DNA of 64,000 nucleotides from assembly GCA_963281255.1 (NCBI GenBank), contig OY725488.1:7165524-7229523 (forward strand), written 5' to 3'. Every line of letters begins with the position of its first letter. The stretch's first letter is position 1. The notes beneath the pieces are model-generated. The model searched no databases. It was not told the DNA's origin and saw only the letters and a list, made by a program, of their open reading frames with translations. Made by a program: the position numbers and the translations under genes. Below, one piece after another: positions 1 to 12,315 of the stretch. This stretch comes from Aphrocallistes beatrix. Its lineage: Eukaryota > Porifera > Hexactinellida > Sceptrulophora > Aphrocallistidae.

Positions 1-298
1 AGACTCCTTCTGTCAGGAAAGGATCTGTCCCCATCATCTTCCCCCTAGCCCAACTATTACCACTACCACCTTTCCCGGTGATAATAATACTTTTCTCATC
101 TAGTAACGCATCAGTAATTGTCTTCAATCTCATAGATTCTCGTTTGATTACTTTACTCTCCGAATCGACTAAAATAATAGAAGACGAAATATGTTCCTTT
201 TTTCTAGGAATTCTACTTAGTTCTGTCTCCATATATTCTGTTCCTAGTTGTATTCCGCACTGGCCTACACACAGGAGGAGTGCTGGACTTTCATCCAT
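1..298 (-). CDS. Divergent tubulin, delta/epsilon-like (5' part, runs off the window)
   Basis: Reading leftward from an ATG at 298 the frame is open for 99 codons to the window edge. The N-terminus has the tubulin nucleotide-binding start VGQCGIQLG (residues about 11-19). It is followed by LVDSESKVIKR, matching the conserved hVDxEPxVI segment, and by GGSGNSWARG, matching the GSGNNWA motif of delta and epsilon tubulins. Alpha-tubulin has a different sequence here and beta has GAGNNWA. The usual VQ(V/L)GQCGNQ is altered (CVGQCGIQ) and the E-P of xDxEP is lost, so this is a divergent member. Delta and epsilon tubulins work in basal bodies and centrioles. That role is inferred from family resemblance only. 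The catalytic GGGTGSG loop would lie beyond the edge. I am confident of tubulin, less so of the subtype. Confidence 0.75.
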   Translation of the reverse strand, partial: MDESPALLLCVGQCGIQLGTEYMETELSRIPRKKEHISSSIILVDSESKVIKRESMRLKTITDALLDEKSIIITGKGGSGNSWARGKMMGTDPFLTEGV

Positions 299-413
299 CT
301 AATCTTGTAATGGTAACAGACAGTATAGCGTTTCACTTTACTTACGTAGTAGTTAATTTATTCGGTTCGGTATACCTCTCAGAATCAAACGCACATGTTA
401 TGAATGAATATGA

Positions 414-932
414 ATGAGTATTCTCATGCTACTAGTCTACTCAACTATCTTGCTCATCGTTTATATAGTATTCTGGAATTCAATCACACGAATGAACTTA
501 TTATCTATCTCTAGGTCTTACACTAAATATCAACTTATAACATTCTCTCCTCAGATAATCCAGCCCGGAAGCGATGGACTCACGTTGGTTTTGAAAGACA
601 GATCTGAATGCACTGTTAAGGCCAATATCAAAGACTTAACAGGCATACGACAGTTTTTCGATCATTTTCGAAGTGATTTGGACCAAAAATCACTCCAAGT
701 ACATATCGGCGCTCTTTTTGAATATATATTAAGAAAATTCCCACTGTTTGAAGATTACGTTATTCACGAAGAACAAATTCCCGATAATACTTTCCTCTTA
801 GATTTGTGCATAACTTCAACTGGAGAAGATCAGTCATATGAAATATTAAATTCAAAATTAAACCCTCACTTCATGATAGATTTTTGTTGGCATCTTATGA
901 ATTCGAACGAGGATATCCTTAAAGAAATATAA
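414..932 (+). CDS. Hypothetical protein, unrecognised
   Basis: This is an open frame of 172 codons on the plus strand, divergent from the tubulin with about 115 bp between starts. The N-terminus reads as a hydrophobic segment (MSILMLLVYSTILLIVYIVF). The rest is soluble-looking with no family I recognise. There are possible 3' splice sites inside it (CTCTAG at about 515 and CTCCTCAG at about 559), and a second ATG at 407 opens another frame up to the first of them. The true 5' end may therefore be a different small exon, and the membrane segment could be intronic. The part from about 560 (beginning IIQPGSDGLTLVLKD) is the most protein-like. No function is assigned. Confidence 0.4.
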   Translation: MSILMLLVYSTILLIVYIVFWNSITRMNLLSISRSYTKYQLITFSPQIIQPGSDGLTLVLKDRSECTVKANIKDLTGIRQFFDHFRSDLDQKSLQVHIGALFEYILRKFPLFEDYVIHEEQIPDNTFLLDLCITSTGEDQSYEILNSKLNPHFMIDFCWHLMNSNEDILKEI

Positions 933-3900
933 ATTTATTATTTTAGCCAATTGCTATACTATACGTCACTTACAGTAGTTTGATTCTCTAACAATTCACC
1001 TGTACTAATTACTGATTAATTATCATTTTAGTGAACATTATACTAAGTACGTAACACGAGAATATTTTATTAATTCTAGTGTTAAGCTATGTCAAACGTA
1101 TTGGGCACTTTAAATTCAGTGGGGTGATATACGTGTTGTAATACAACTAGCCTATTTTACAGACGCCATTTCGATTCTGAATTGACGTGGTACCTCCCAT
1201 GTAAAATTAGTCAAAATACACAGATGGATCTACGTTAGCCCATAATATTATACCAGACTTCATACGTCTAGCTCAACGTGTTGCTAATTAAGTAACTCGA
1301 CCCAGTGAGATGTAGAGTTTTGCCAGATAAATCCACACCCATATTTCATATCCTATTCCCCTTTTCTGGATTGAATATTGTTCTGGAGTATCTTTTTCAG
1401 AAATGTACTTATAATATAATAAGGAGAAGTGTATTATTTCAAATAATTTGCATAACATATTGATATCGAGTAACTATAGATAGCAGAACTAACCAGACAG
1501 ACACCGCCCTTTCATAAATTTAATTTGTTTATGGATGATCTACTATTTCTCTAAAAAGTTTAAATAATCCAACTAAACAAGAAAAGTACAAACCTAAGGT
1601 CAACAAGTGCATTAAATCATATTTTAAAACATGCTTCAGGGGACAGGGAACTCTGCTACCAAAGGTTCAGCTAGTAAACAATCATGTGTAGGATTAGTGA
1701 ACTCTTAACATGCACTTTTGGTGCTAAATAAGACTAGTGTTCAACGTCAGTTCATTATAATAAATTATCAGAAATATGATATGACCTAACTGCCCGAAGT
1801 ACTGATTATTTATTCTAGATAAACACCAGAAAGGACGTGTATTTTGCCTGAGTAATATCGACCTAGCAAATAACAGAGGAAACTTTAACCCCTTCCTCTT
1901 TATCATAATGATACAATATTTTAAATTGTTTTGTCAGCTAATTGTAAAGCAAGTAGGGCTGTTGAGTTCATCTGCAGTCATCCTAACCTGAAAACAACCT
2001 TCATAGTAAATACAGCTATCATATTCTCGTGACTAGTTTCTATCTATAGCAAGATAACCCACCTCCGTGCTTGTGTATCGCATATTCCAATAAATAATGA
2101 TTAGGAGCTATTTTAGTATTTATTAATACAGTGTCAACTTCTGAAATACGGTATCCGTATTTCGGTTCAGTGCACCTCTAATAGCTGTGCCACCTACGGA
2201 CACTTTGTGTCCGCTTAAATCACCATTTGGGTGATTCACTCATATCAAATAATCTTGCTCGTTCAAAAATTAACATCGGTCAATTTCTCAACCCGAACCC
2301 GATTCCAACTCTGTTTTGAACATACAAGTAATAACAATATTCTTCAAAATTTGATATTCAGAATCTATCACGGATGATAAAACCTTTGAGAGCTAGTATC
2401 TAACATATTTTTGAATTTTTTACTTGATTATTAATCTATTGTAAACAGAACAAAAATTTTACAATCTACATGCCGATTTTCATATTCCTACGACTTGCCA
2501 GTTCATCAATCAACTCGAGCAAACAAACAAAAAATCCTAGCGTTTTAATATATAAGATATATTCCTATCTCGCACCCTATCACTAAAAGGTATTAAAAGT
2601 ATTTTAGCGGATTTATTATCATAATTAAGGATTCCAATTCCGGGATATTTTTCGGTGGAAGGTATTTGATAAATTTATTACTCAATCTAATATAAGTCTC
2701 TTACCAAAGCGTGAAAGGACAATTCTAATCAATTTGGTAAATTACACAATGGAATTCCCTTCATTGGAGTGTGGTTAACAAATAGTATACTGTACATATA
2801 ACTTTTAATTTATTAGTGAATTATTTGCAGAATAATAATGTTATTATACATCTGTATTCCTGTCAGGTAATTTTGACCGTTGTTTGGAGTTTACTGAGAT
2901 CCTATTTCCTATTATTATATTTTAAATATTTACTGGTATGATTATAAACTGATTAAATTTCCTAAACTGTCCAGTTGGGGAATTATTGTTTAAATACCAT
3001 TAGTGACCATCAAGCCACAGCCAAATAGATCTAGAACTTAGGTTGTTTAAAAACTCCTTAAATTAACAACAAATACTCTGAGAGGGTTTTACAAGCCAAG
3101 TAGTGCAGCTCCTGTAAGTGACTTGACACGTGAGATATGAATAATCGTAATACATTGGGAACTACTCACTTTATGAAAACTCATAATATATTCACACTCT
3201 TATACAAATTTTCATAAAAGGTGTGAAAATATGAATATATATACATATGTTTTGAAAATTTGTTTTGTTGTTTTTGCTGAGGTGTGAAAATTTCGCCTAT
3301 TAGATATTTTAACTTGTCTGTAGACTCACCGTACCATTGGATGTGGTGTGGCTGGTAGGGCCATAGCCTCACCACTTTTTATGAGCTTCCGATGGCCCTG
3401 CCTACATGATACCAATTTTCATATTCCTACAACCAGGTTCTTCAATCGATTCTAACAAACAAGACAAAAACCTACCATTATAATATATAAGATTTCTTAA
3501 TTACTTCTTTTCTAAACATCGGAATTATATTCTGTTCCACTGTATCTATTTTCACTGGTGTAACCAGGATTTTCTGTAGTGGAGAGACTACAAATCTTGT
3601 CCAAGATGATTGCACGAATATAACACATACTAATTATGAAATGTAACATATTCTATACGTATATTTCAAATCAATTAATAAGTTCAAATATTTGAATATA
3701 TTGAATATTAAATGTTATCTGTAATTACCACGTAGGCAACGCTGCCTACTTACAAGATAACAGTCTCATTCATACCATTTCAAAGTTGACTAGGAAACGC
3801 AACTAAAACAAATACATAGAATGACCTACACATACAGTAAAGCAATGTATGATATTAAGATGATTTAGGGATTTTCACAATAGTTTCTAGTCTAGTAAAA

Positions 3901-4590
3901 TGCTTGATCTGCACTCGCTGAGCAAAATATTCGTTCGTAACAATTTTTTCAGTGCGAATACGTTGTATTATTTAGAAACATCACGTCAATAAACGAGTTC
4001 GTGGGTGCCTACTCCATTAATCCCTATAGTCCTGGAAGAGGCAGTGATATCGTGTCACCTAGGATAGCCCCAGGAGCACCAGCCCTCCCCAATTAAGTGT
4101 AAAAGAAGTCAGATAACTACGTAGATCCAATTACAATTCCTCAACCAAGTGCAGTGCTCCTCAAACTCTAATTGAGGATATCCCGATGTATTAAGAAATT
4201 ACATTTCGCAGCTACTTCGGCCACTCTAGCCACTTACTGGTGGTGAACTTCAGATCTGTCGACCGGCATTTTTACTAGTGTTTAATAAGGCTTTATATCT
4301 CAACGGATGATATAGGGTAGTCACTATGTGTGTTGTAAATCTGATTTTCAGAGGTTTTATGTGAAAATCTCATGAGGTGCTAACACACTGTACGTATGCA
4401 TACATAAACATATTTTAACACTTTTTGGTTAATATTGCCATAAGTTGAATCCAATTTTGGCCCAGAGGATGGTTATAAAGTGAAGAGTGAATTTTTTTAA
4501 TTTTTGTCGATTAGAACAAACAATAAGAAAATTTAGAACATACAAATAATTGCATTTAAGTGTATTTAAGATATAAATCAAGAAATAAGG
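933..4590. other. AT-rich spacer with repeat-element remnants
   Basis: No gene is recognisable on either strand; all frames are short. At 2197-2213 there is a perfect palindrome CGGACACTTTGTGTCCG, followed at 2218-2237 by a small hairpin (AATCACC...GGTGATT). At 2465-2560 and 3400-3495 there are two diverged copies of a repeat end found again at 8655-8800, 58405-58600 and 61860-61985. Its signature words are CGACTTGCCA and CCTAGCGTTTTAATATATAA. The stretch at about 3340-3410 has short inverted repeats around GGGCCAT and ATGGCCC. The remainder shows no visible structure. Confidence 0.6.
2170..2565. mobile_element. Short non-autonomous repeat element (palindrome plus CGACTTGCCA end)
   Basis: The left part holds the palindrome CGGACACTTTGTGTCCG. 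The right part holds the words ATGCCGATTTTCATATTCC, CGACTTGCCAGTTCATCAAT and AAAATCCTAGCGTTTTAATA. The same words occur in the 57-62.7 kb fold-back region, so this looks like a dispersed family member with no coding capacity. The borders are approximate and the target-site duplication was not identified. Confidence 0.45.
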
Positions 4591-7500
4591 TTATCTCGAC
4601 ATTCCAAGTTGGGTGGGAGACGATTTTCTAACTCGTTTAGAAGTGCCATTAAGCAGTTGCTGTTTTCAATGATATGAATGTTCTTTCGAAGTGTCTAGAT
4701 AAGAGATAACGAACAAAGAATTTGTAAAATGAAAAATTCTGAATCGTAGCCAGGGAGCTGTACTCACCATCTTTGCTCGATCGATCGTTTCGCGGAGTTG
4801 TTGTATGTGGTTAGTCCTTTCAGCAGCTTGTGATCTGATGTCGTCCACCTACGAAATAGCAAAGACATGATGAAGTGTTAATTGAATTACTAGTAAATAG
4901 ACAATAATATTATATATTTTAATAATACCTTTTTTTTTAATTTGGAATTTTCGTGGCATAGTTGTTGTACGCAAGACTGTGGGTCGAGATAGCTCCTCAC
5001 TTCTTCTGCACCATTTCTTGCACTATCACACTCGGCTCTCAATATGTGTATCTCTTTCTGCAACATTTTGATCTGATCCTGATAGTCGTTGTTCTCGGCT
5101 GTGAGTTCTATCTTCCTGTTGTGAAGAATGTGGATTTGTTGTTGCCGAGCTAACTCTTTACTGGCATAGCTATTTACGTTCTTATCCAATTCTTGTTTTC
5201 TCATCTCATTAAAACGAGCATTAATTTTTAAAGTTTGTGTCGTCGCAAATAAATCTTCCAGTTGTTCTCGAAGTTGTTCACTAGAGAATACAATTTTAAT
5301 ACATAATTAACTTTCAATCTAGTTACCAGGGTGTTATAAGCTGCGAACAGACAAAGTAAGCAGGCTCGAAACACATTATCTATGTGCCTCTATTCACGAA
5401 TTTATCTCCAACATACTATCAACTAGCCACGAAACCTCGTGTGAGAACCATTATCAGAAATTAATTAGCCTAATGTATGTCTCCCACACATGTGAAATTG
5501 TAAGATCAAAAGGACTCGCAACGAGTCTATGTAGGAATAGTTAAGGTCTGTGATGTAAGCATCGTTAAATGACAAATAAATAATAAAGCATGAACTTTTA
5601 GACATATGGTATCGGGTTGTCTGTCAGCTGACTCGGTTTATGGTGCGGTATTATATTATACAGCGAGAGGAGTTAATAGACTGAATGACCTAATGGCCGA
5701 ATTGCTATAATTGTATAAAATCAATATGCTTACTTGTCTCTGTTGAGTGCATCCATAGCCTCGCGCGTAATATTTCTTGTCAACACATTCGCTGTCAATT
5801 CATCCAACTGAGTAATGCTCTCCTTCATAGCTTCGAGTTGCTCGGGGATATTAATGCACACGGGATCGGAGGGTATTATCAACTAAAGAAAGCATTCAAT
5901 ATAAATTATTGTATAACATGGGGTCTTAATGCTCTACTAGTCAATTACTAAATATAGAATTCTAATTAACTATGATATCTCAAAGTGAAATGTTATCTGG
6001 CTATGTAAATAGTGAATGGGTGTGGACAGCTTGATGTCTGTATTTTAATTCCACTATGATCAGAATCGAAAGCATTTACTAAAAGTTACATGGGCGTTTT
6101 CCAAGTCTCGTGGGGCCAGATGTGAAAATAGATTATCAATTAACTTACTATCTTGCTATCATAATATTAACGTAGGTGAAGTTTTCTTATCTTTTAAGAT
6201 AATCGTGCATTTAAATCAAACGCCTGCTTCCTTATAACTCGATTAATTAGTTATGCAATGTCGTATATTTCGCGCTTATGTCTCCACTATATAGATTGGC
6301 TACGAATAAAGTATCACTTATTCTAGAGAGATAAATGTAAAACGACTACTAGTACCTGCATCGTACGATCAACTCATCGACGATAATTTTATTATTTGAG
6401 TCTATCGGAGCTAATTTACGCATGTATATATCAAAATACTTATTTGCGTGTGAATCATAACAGTCTGAGACCTGATTACACAAATTAACTTTTTATCTCT
6501 TTATTGTAGGATACGAGAAAGCGTAACGAGACTCTTCACCATGGTAATAAATTATATTAGTTCCCAATTCAACTCATATATACTTGCGAAATCTCCTGGA
6601 TCTTGCAATAGACCTGAGCACATTGTGTTATGTCTGCTATTAACATTTACTAGCAAACCTACTTGAACTCCAATTTTTACAAATTATCATTTTCATCTAA
6701 CATCATCATGTACGTTCATAGCTATTAGCGCTTATAATGTCATTCTTGCTTAAATCAAATTGCACATAGACAAATAGAGTCTGCAGAGGCGAAATGGCTG
6801 CCTACGTTGATAATGTATTAGCTAGGCTAGATGTTACTTACTGGATTATATCTTAGGATTATGCTGTTAATTTCTGAGTGGAGGTCACCAACTTTGTCCA
6901 TATACTGATCAAACTCTTCTGTTTTTGTTCTAATTACATTAATGGCTCCAATTCGATGATCATCCAGTTCTTTGCTACAAGCATAAGAAGTATGTAAAAT
7001 ATTTTGGAGAGGTGAATCTACATAATAGCGAATTAAGCTATTCATTCCACAATGAAGTGGGAACTCACGTTTTTTTCATTCTATCTTGTTCAGTTGATTC
7101 CAGATTGCTGCTAACATCACGGAGTTCACCCTTTGTCCAAGCGAGCTCCCGTTCCAGTTGTTCCAATTTATTTGATGCATCGCGTCGTTGCTCTATCAAT
7201 TCCTGATAATCTCTTTTTTCATTGTTTAATTGCTCCATTAAACTCTATGGAAATAATATATTGTAAATTTTATATCAACAGCACAGATGCAGCTAACCAG
7301 GTTGTGGCGGTTATTATATCTACGAGAAGATCATCGCGTAGGATACATAGTACGGTTCATCAGATAAAAACATGTTTTATCCTGTACTTAGGTCCATATA
7401 TATTTGCATATCTATTCTAGTCAAAGACGGATAGATTTATGATATTCAATTTTGCATACGTATCTATGCGTATCTATGCATGTCATGACTTAAGCATCTA

Positions 7501-8023
7501 GTAATGTAGCTACCATAACAAGTGAAATGATTGACCTTAGGAGAGAGGTCATGAAAGGGAGGATGATATCTCTACTTGTTTCAAATTAGACCCATGACAC
7601 AACACAAAACTAATACAATAATTACTCCATTATACTATATCTTATAGCAGCATCTATCAACAACATAATATTATAATTGTTGGATCGGAATTGAATTATA
7701 TCATGATTAGAACATAATTGTCCTACAGGCTAAGAAGTTGCGTTCTAACTAGACAGAAACATCCGCAGAACATAGGTGCCTTGTATATTTTCGTATTATC
7801 TAATACCTTGTAGTTGCTCAATTTCTCAACAGTTTACTGTATACTTTATTAATTAAAGTCTGTGATCCAATCTTATCAACAAGCTCGAATGTCTTACTGA
7901 CTCGTAGCTATTTATTTCATCAAAGTTGCAACGGAATCGCAATGAAGCACTTTTTAACTGAACTGCGTTTTGTCAATGAATCAATCCGATACTTACAATC
8001 GATGTATTCTTATCTGTAGCCAT
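4591..8023 (-). CDS. Coiled-coil protein, unidentified (7 exons, 328 aa)
   Basis: The exons I read, in coding order, are 8023-7997, 7244-7069, 6974-6842, 5882-5734, 5280-4929, 4848-4768 and 4659-4591. Every junction has GT and AG, phases match, and the stop is TAA at 4591. The start is MATDKNTSI. The next exon is heptad-rich (MEQLNNEKRDYQELIEQ..., LEQLERELAWTKGEL). A middle segment has few heptads (IPSDPVCINIPEQLEAMKES), followed by a long coiled coil of about 115 residues with many Lys, Glu and Gln. The basic tail ends SKRVRKSSPTQLGMSR. The layout resembles centrosomal, kinetochore or ciliary scaffold proteins, but I cannot place it in a family. The upstream neighbour (8863-10025) is also coiled-coil and is phase-compatible with exon 2, so alternative first exons of one gene are possible. 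Confidence 0.7.
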
Positions 8024-8649
8024 GCGGACTCTACTTCAATATAATTGGACGAACCTTCATCAATATTTATACGTGTACACAGCTCAGGACTGTTGTTCTA
8101 TCAGAATATGTACTGGAGTACGTAATAACATACCATGCGTCGGAACTTGTTTGTTGCCTTATCAAAAGTAACTATGGTTCAAGTTGCAACAAGTTGCAAC
8201 ATCGATCTTTGAATATGCGTCAACTGGAAATTTTATTAAATATTGGAAAACACTAAAGTGGCTTTCATTGTGATGAATAATGGAAATCATGAACTACGTG
8301 GAGTTACTTTCAAGATTTTGAGTATCCTTATTGTCAGTTGACCTGCTGCTGCTCTGCTAGTCAATAGAATTCGTTGGTCACAATCTTTCAAGGTTAACTA
8401 GTCGAGCAGATTATGGTTAAAGAACAATAGCTAGACACAAGTACAGCTGTGTACACGTGTAACCCATTTATCAGTGTGAAGTAACCTTCATTACTTAATT
8501 CAGGATTTATACCCCCAATCAATTCCGATCTATATAAAGAATTCTAATCGCGAATAAGAAGCGATGCTCTCCGAAGAGGTCGCTAGATAATAATATGATC
8601 GGTATTTCTATTTTTAGAAATGTTCTCCCTTTAAGTATTAGCTAATATC

Positions 8650-8803
8650 CTATACATTAAAACGCTAGGATTTTTAAAATTTTTTGTTCGAATTAATTGA
8701 AGAGCTGACAAGTCGTAGAGATATGAAAATTGGCATGTGGGTGTAAATGATGAGTCTACGATGAAGTTCGAATATCTAATAAGAAATTTTCACACCGAAA
8801 AGT
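8650..8803. mobile_element. Repeat-element fragment (CTAGGATTTTT / CGTAGAGAT family)
   Basis: It begins ACATTAAAACGCTAGGATTT and continues with AGCTGACAAGTCGTAGAGAT and GAAAATTGGCATGTGGGTGT. This is the same word order, in inverted orientation, as 2465-2560, and is nearly the same as 58405-58600. It lies between the two coiled-coil genes, or inside an intron if they are one gene. It has no coding content. Confidence 0.55.
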
Positions 8804-8862
8804 TTTTACCCAAAGTACATTTCGAATAGTTCCTTTATTAATTTAAAAAAATTCAAACTCAC

Positions 8863-10025
8863 TTTTTTTTCCGAGATGCTAAGTTGAATACTATTATCTC
8901 TCTCTTTAATTTTCTCCAAAAGATCTTTTATTTCATTTTGTAAAATTTCCCTCTCTTTTTTCCAACGCACATTTCGTTCTCTCCCCTCGGCTCTAAATCG
9001 TTTCACTTCTTCATAACGTGAGAGGACAACGCGCATAAAACTTTCAGATTTTTTAATCACGTTGTCACACTTTTTTTGATTCTCGTCGTATAAATGTGCT
9101 AGATTTCTATACTCTTCCATTTCCGCAGTTAACGCATCTCTCTCTGCTCGAATCGCGAAATAGTTTTCTTTATAATCATCGTCCTTATTTTGAATTGGTT
9201 GCATTTGTTTATGCTAGACAAAGTATAAATAAATTGATTAATTAAATGATATAAGAATGTAATACAGACCTGATAATTACATTTGGCAGATCGTATATTT
9301 AATCCAGACACGAACCAACCTACATAGAAGTACCAGGATGGTTTAACCACAACGAATGAATTTAACTGTTGTTAAATTATTGTCAGAAAGATCGGTGTTG
9401 AAATACCTAACTAGTCAACTGGTGTATTACACTTTTATAAACGCTTCTTTATGGACATTTAATTTGTTGCTATTCTGGTGCTAGACACAGCTCACTCCCA
9501 AGTAGAAACTTAAAAGGGAGTGGTATTGTGTTAACTTGTAAGGACATGATTGAAGAAACTAGTCTATGGAGGTCATCTGATAAGAATGCTATACTACTGA
9601 TGCTTTAAAAGGCTAAGCTAGCAAAAAGGTATATGATTACAGGGTTGTGCCATGTCAAAAGTATTTGGGCTCCACCTTTTTAGTTCAGCTTTGTATTAGT
9701 CCTAAATCTACCAAGATTGCACAGTAGTAGTCTAGTATGGCATATTATACGAATCTATGCGTGCACATAGGTAGGTATGTGTAAGTGTATAAACAAGCAT
9801 GCCTAAGTATGTACATATACTACATACATACATACTTGTGCTTATTTAACCAACATATGCGTTGTACAGACGGACATCGCTCGCATTATAACAATTAATA
9901 TGAAAGCAAATACAATTACCAAACTTCTATGAATAAAATCATGATTAACTTACAATTTTTTTATTTAGCTCTGAGTCTGGTTTACTGGGCATCATGTTTT
10001 TAATAGCACTCATCACGCAAATCAT
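8863..10025 (-). CDS. Coiled-coil protein, unidentified (2 exons seen, about 141 aa)
   Basis: Exons are 10025-9954 (MICVMSAIKNMMPSKPDSEL...) and 9213-8863, joined in phase 0 across GT..AG. The second exon is strongly heptad-like: YFAIRAERDALTAEMEEYRN, then SRYEEVKRFRAEGRERNVRW, then KKEREILQNEIKDLLEKIKE. It has a faint look of TACC-type coiled coils, which I do not consider proven. After residue 141 a GTGAGT donor is present. If unspliced, the frame runs 18 more codons to a stop at 8806, over an AATAAA on the coding strand (about 8835). If spliced, phase 0 would also fit exon 2 of the downstream gene at 7244. The first ATG may be internal because AG precedes it (TTTTAG). Confidence 0.5.
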
Positions 10026-12315
10026 TCTAAAATTAACTGTAGCCAATTGAGGCTTTTGATCTTATCACTCGAGTTTGATTTAATCTCGAACCGTAGACAA
10101 TTCTGGAGATCAGGAATATCTGATATTCTTTAGCAATTTCAAATAGTGCAAAGATCGATATCATTAAAATCAGTAACAACTTTCTTAATTTATATATACT
10201 GAGAGTCGGGCACATTGGGATATAGACACTACACTGTAATGAAGCTCCACATAGATCACACAGAGCATACTACTACTCATCAATGATTATCTACTCACAA
10301 GTGTAGAATGTCTATGAATCAGTTAGAAGTAGGATACCAGTAGTATATACGTCGATTTTTGCTTGTTTAATCCAAAAACACATTCGATTGCACAAAGGGG
10401 TTGTCGTAGCTTTTGTTAGTCATTTCAGTTTTCGCACGTTGAATCCAATTTAGGTCAAATTTTATTTTGCCTTAAATCCATCATTATAAATGTGGGGACT
10501 ATAGATATTAGATACTTGAGTTTTGTGGTGACAGCCAAAGTAAACATAAACCAGGGATAACAGAGCAAGCACAATTAACAAGTTGGAGAAGATACTTGAC
10601 TAATCAACTATTGAATATTGTTAAATGCATTTATATTGGAGATTATTTTAAATGATTCGTAGTATTTTTTATAAATAAATATGTGTCCTAGTGGGTGATA
10701 TCAATGATCAGACTTCATATATTAGTGCAAATGTTAATTTGCTTACTTTACAACAACAACAAATCCAATCAGATGAATCAGCCACCCAGCTAATTACGAA
10801 ATCAACTCCTGAGAATCAGATTGTGCTGACGATCAGTGTTACATTTCCGTATCGCGTAGACATATAATGAATTCCAGTACCATTACGCAATAAACCAAGA
10901 AATTTACGCCGACGCTCAGACCAGTGTCGCTAGTTCTATAATTTAAAATTGAATCCCTAGCGACACTGTCTAAACTTTACTGTATTTTATTCAAATATTT
11001 TGGAAAAAATGATTAAAGTATTTTGTTGTGTCAAATAAGCATAGTGAACTTATGTTTACTTAGAAGCTGATAATAGAGTGCTTCAAGTAAATGCTGAGTT
11101 GAATCAGGTTCGGGTTCAATCAAAGCCTTTTGTAGAAAATAATATAATTAAAAACTAGTATAAAGGTTCAGTTTAGTAGTTGACCACTAAACATGCTACC
11201 AACTATACCTTGAACTGATGTCTGACAAATGCAGTGCCCCTAACATGAAGTCTATTTTCACTGCTTTATATATTTATTTTCAAAACTTTATTCACACATT
11301 TTTGAAGAAATTTCAGGCTGAATATTGGGAGGTTATTTGTCAGATTATGTAGCTCCAGAGATACGCTCCTAATATCAATCTCATTAATTTTGATGCGCCT
11401 GAATCGATAAATATCATTAGGGGATAGGAAAATATTACAAACTTTCGTCTCCTAAACACGATCGGACCAAAATCATTTTTAAAGAAGAGTCTCGCGCTCC
11501 TAGATAATTCTTTGAATTCAGTGTGCACTTGTCAGACAGGATTGTACAAATTTATAAATTATTTCTAAAAATTGACCGGCAATGGGAAAATTTAATTGTT
11601 TTTAATGAAATAAAAATGAAATGCAGTCGACTCCGCTCAATAGGGTCACTTTTGGCAGGACCGGAATAGCTCTCACACATAGAAGCTAATACAAAATATT
11701 TTCGGTTCAAGGGTTCTCCGCTTAACTGGGACAAAATGTCCTCTGAGTTTCTGACCGATGTTAGTATGTTACCCTACTAAGTGGAGTCGGCTGTAAGTAA
11801 AGTAAGTAAAAAAAGGAGTAAAACACAACTATAATTATGCGTTGCCATCTGTTTGACTATTATTTGTTGACTGCCACAATTTAGATCGCAACGTCTCCTA
11901 GGAGGAGGAATGGTTACTGCAGATATTGTAATAATACAAATATCTTTGTCTGCATGCACTTCATCATGTAATAGATAGGGTGAAAGAAGTAACAATTTAT
12001 TAAACTTTTTGAGACAATGGATTAAAAATTGTCGAATCCGATTCTTAGTGTGAGAATGAAGCCATAAAAATAGAAAGATGTGAGTGCAATTTTTGTTTAG
12101 ATATTATAATTTGCTCCTAGACAAGCCAATGTCTCGACATTACAAGATTGATGTGACAAAGTCAAATACATTTCGTCCCCAAAAGTTGTAAAAGAGAACC
12201 ATTAAAATTCATGTTTAAGTTTATTGTTAATAAGCAGATTCACAATAAATTATGGAATGACATTATCTTAATATACAGATTACTAGTAATATATTTGTTA
12301 AAAATGACAACTAAA
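10026..12315. other. AT-rich spacer with small inverted-repeat elements
   Basis: No protein family is recognisable on either strand. A 12-bp inverted repeat CAGTGTCGCTAG...CTAGCGACACTG at 10921-10970 forms a compact hairpin of about 50 bp. A pogo-like MITE sits at 11624-11793 (separate entry). Short frames at 11340-11995 overlap that element and look incidental. An AATAAA on the minus strand at 12225-12220 lies about 90 bp past the cytohesin stop and is a plausible poly(A) signal. Confidence 0.5.
11624..11793. mobile_element. Pogo-like MITE (CAGTCGACTCCGCT termini)
   Basis: The left end CAGTCGACTCCGCTCAATAG and the right end, read inverted, CAGCCGACTCCACTTAGTAG form terminal inverted repeats of about 20 bp. 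The right flank has TA and the left has TG, so the TA target duplication may be mutated. The interior of about 170 bp includes CCGCTTAACTGGGACAAAAT and has no ORF. A relative lies at 44364-44546. The CAG start, TA context and CGCTTAA...GGGACA words are typical of pogo/Tc1-superfamily miniature elements; that assignment is by resemblance. Confidence 0.6.
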
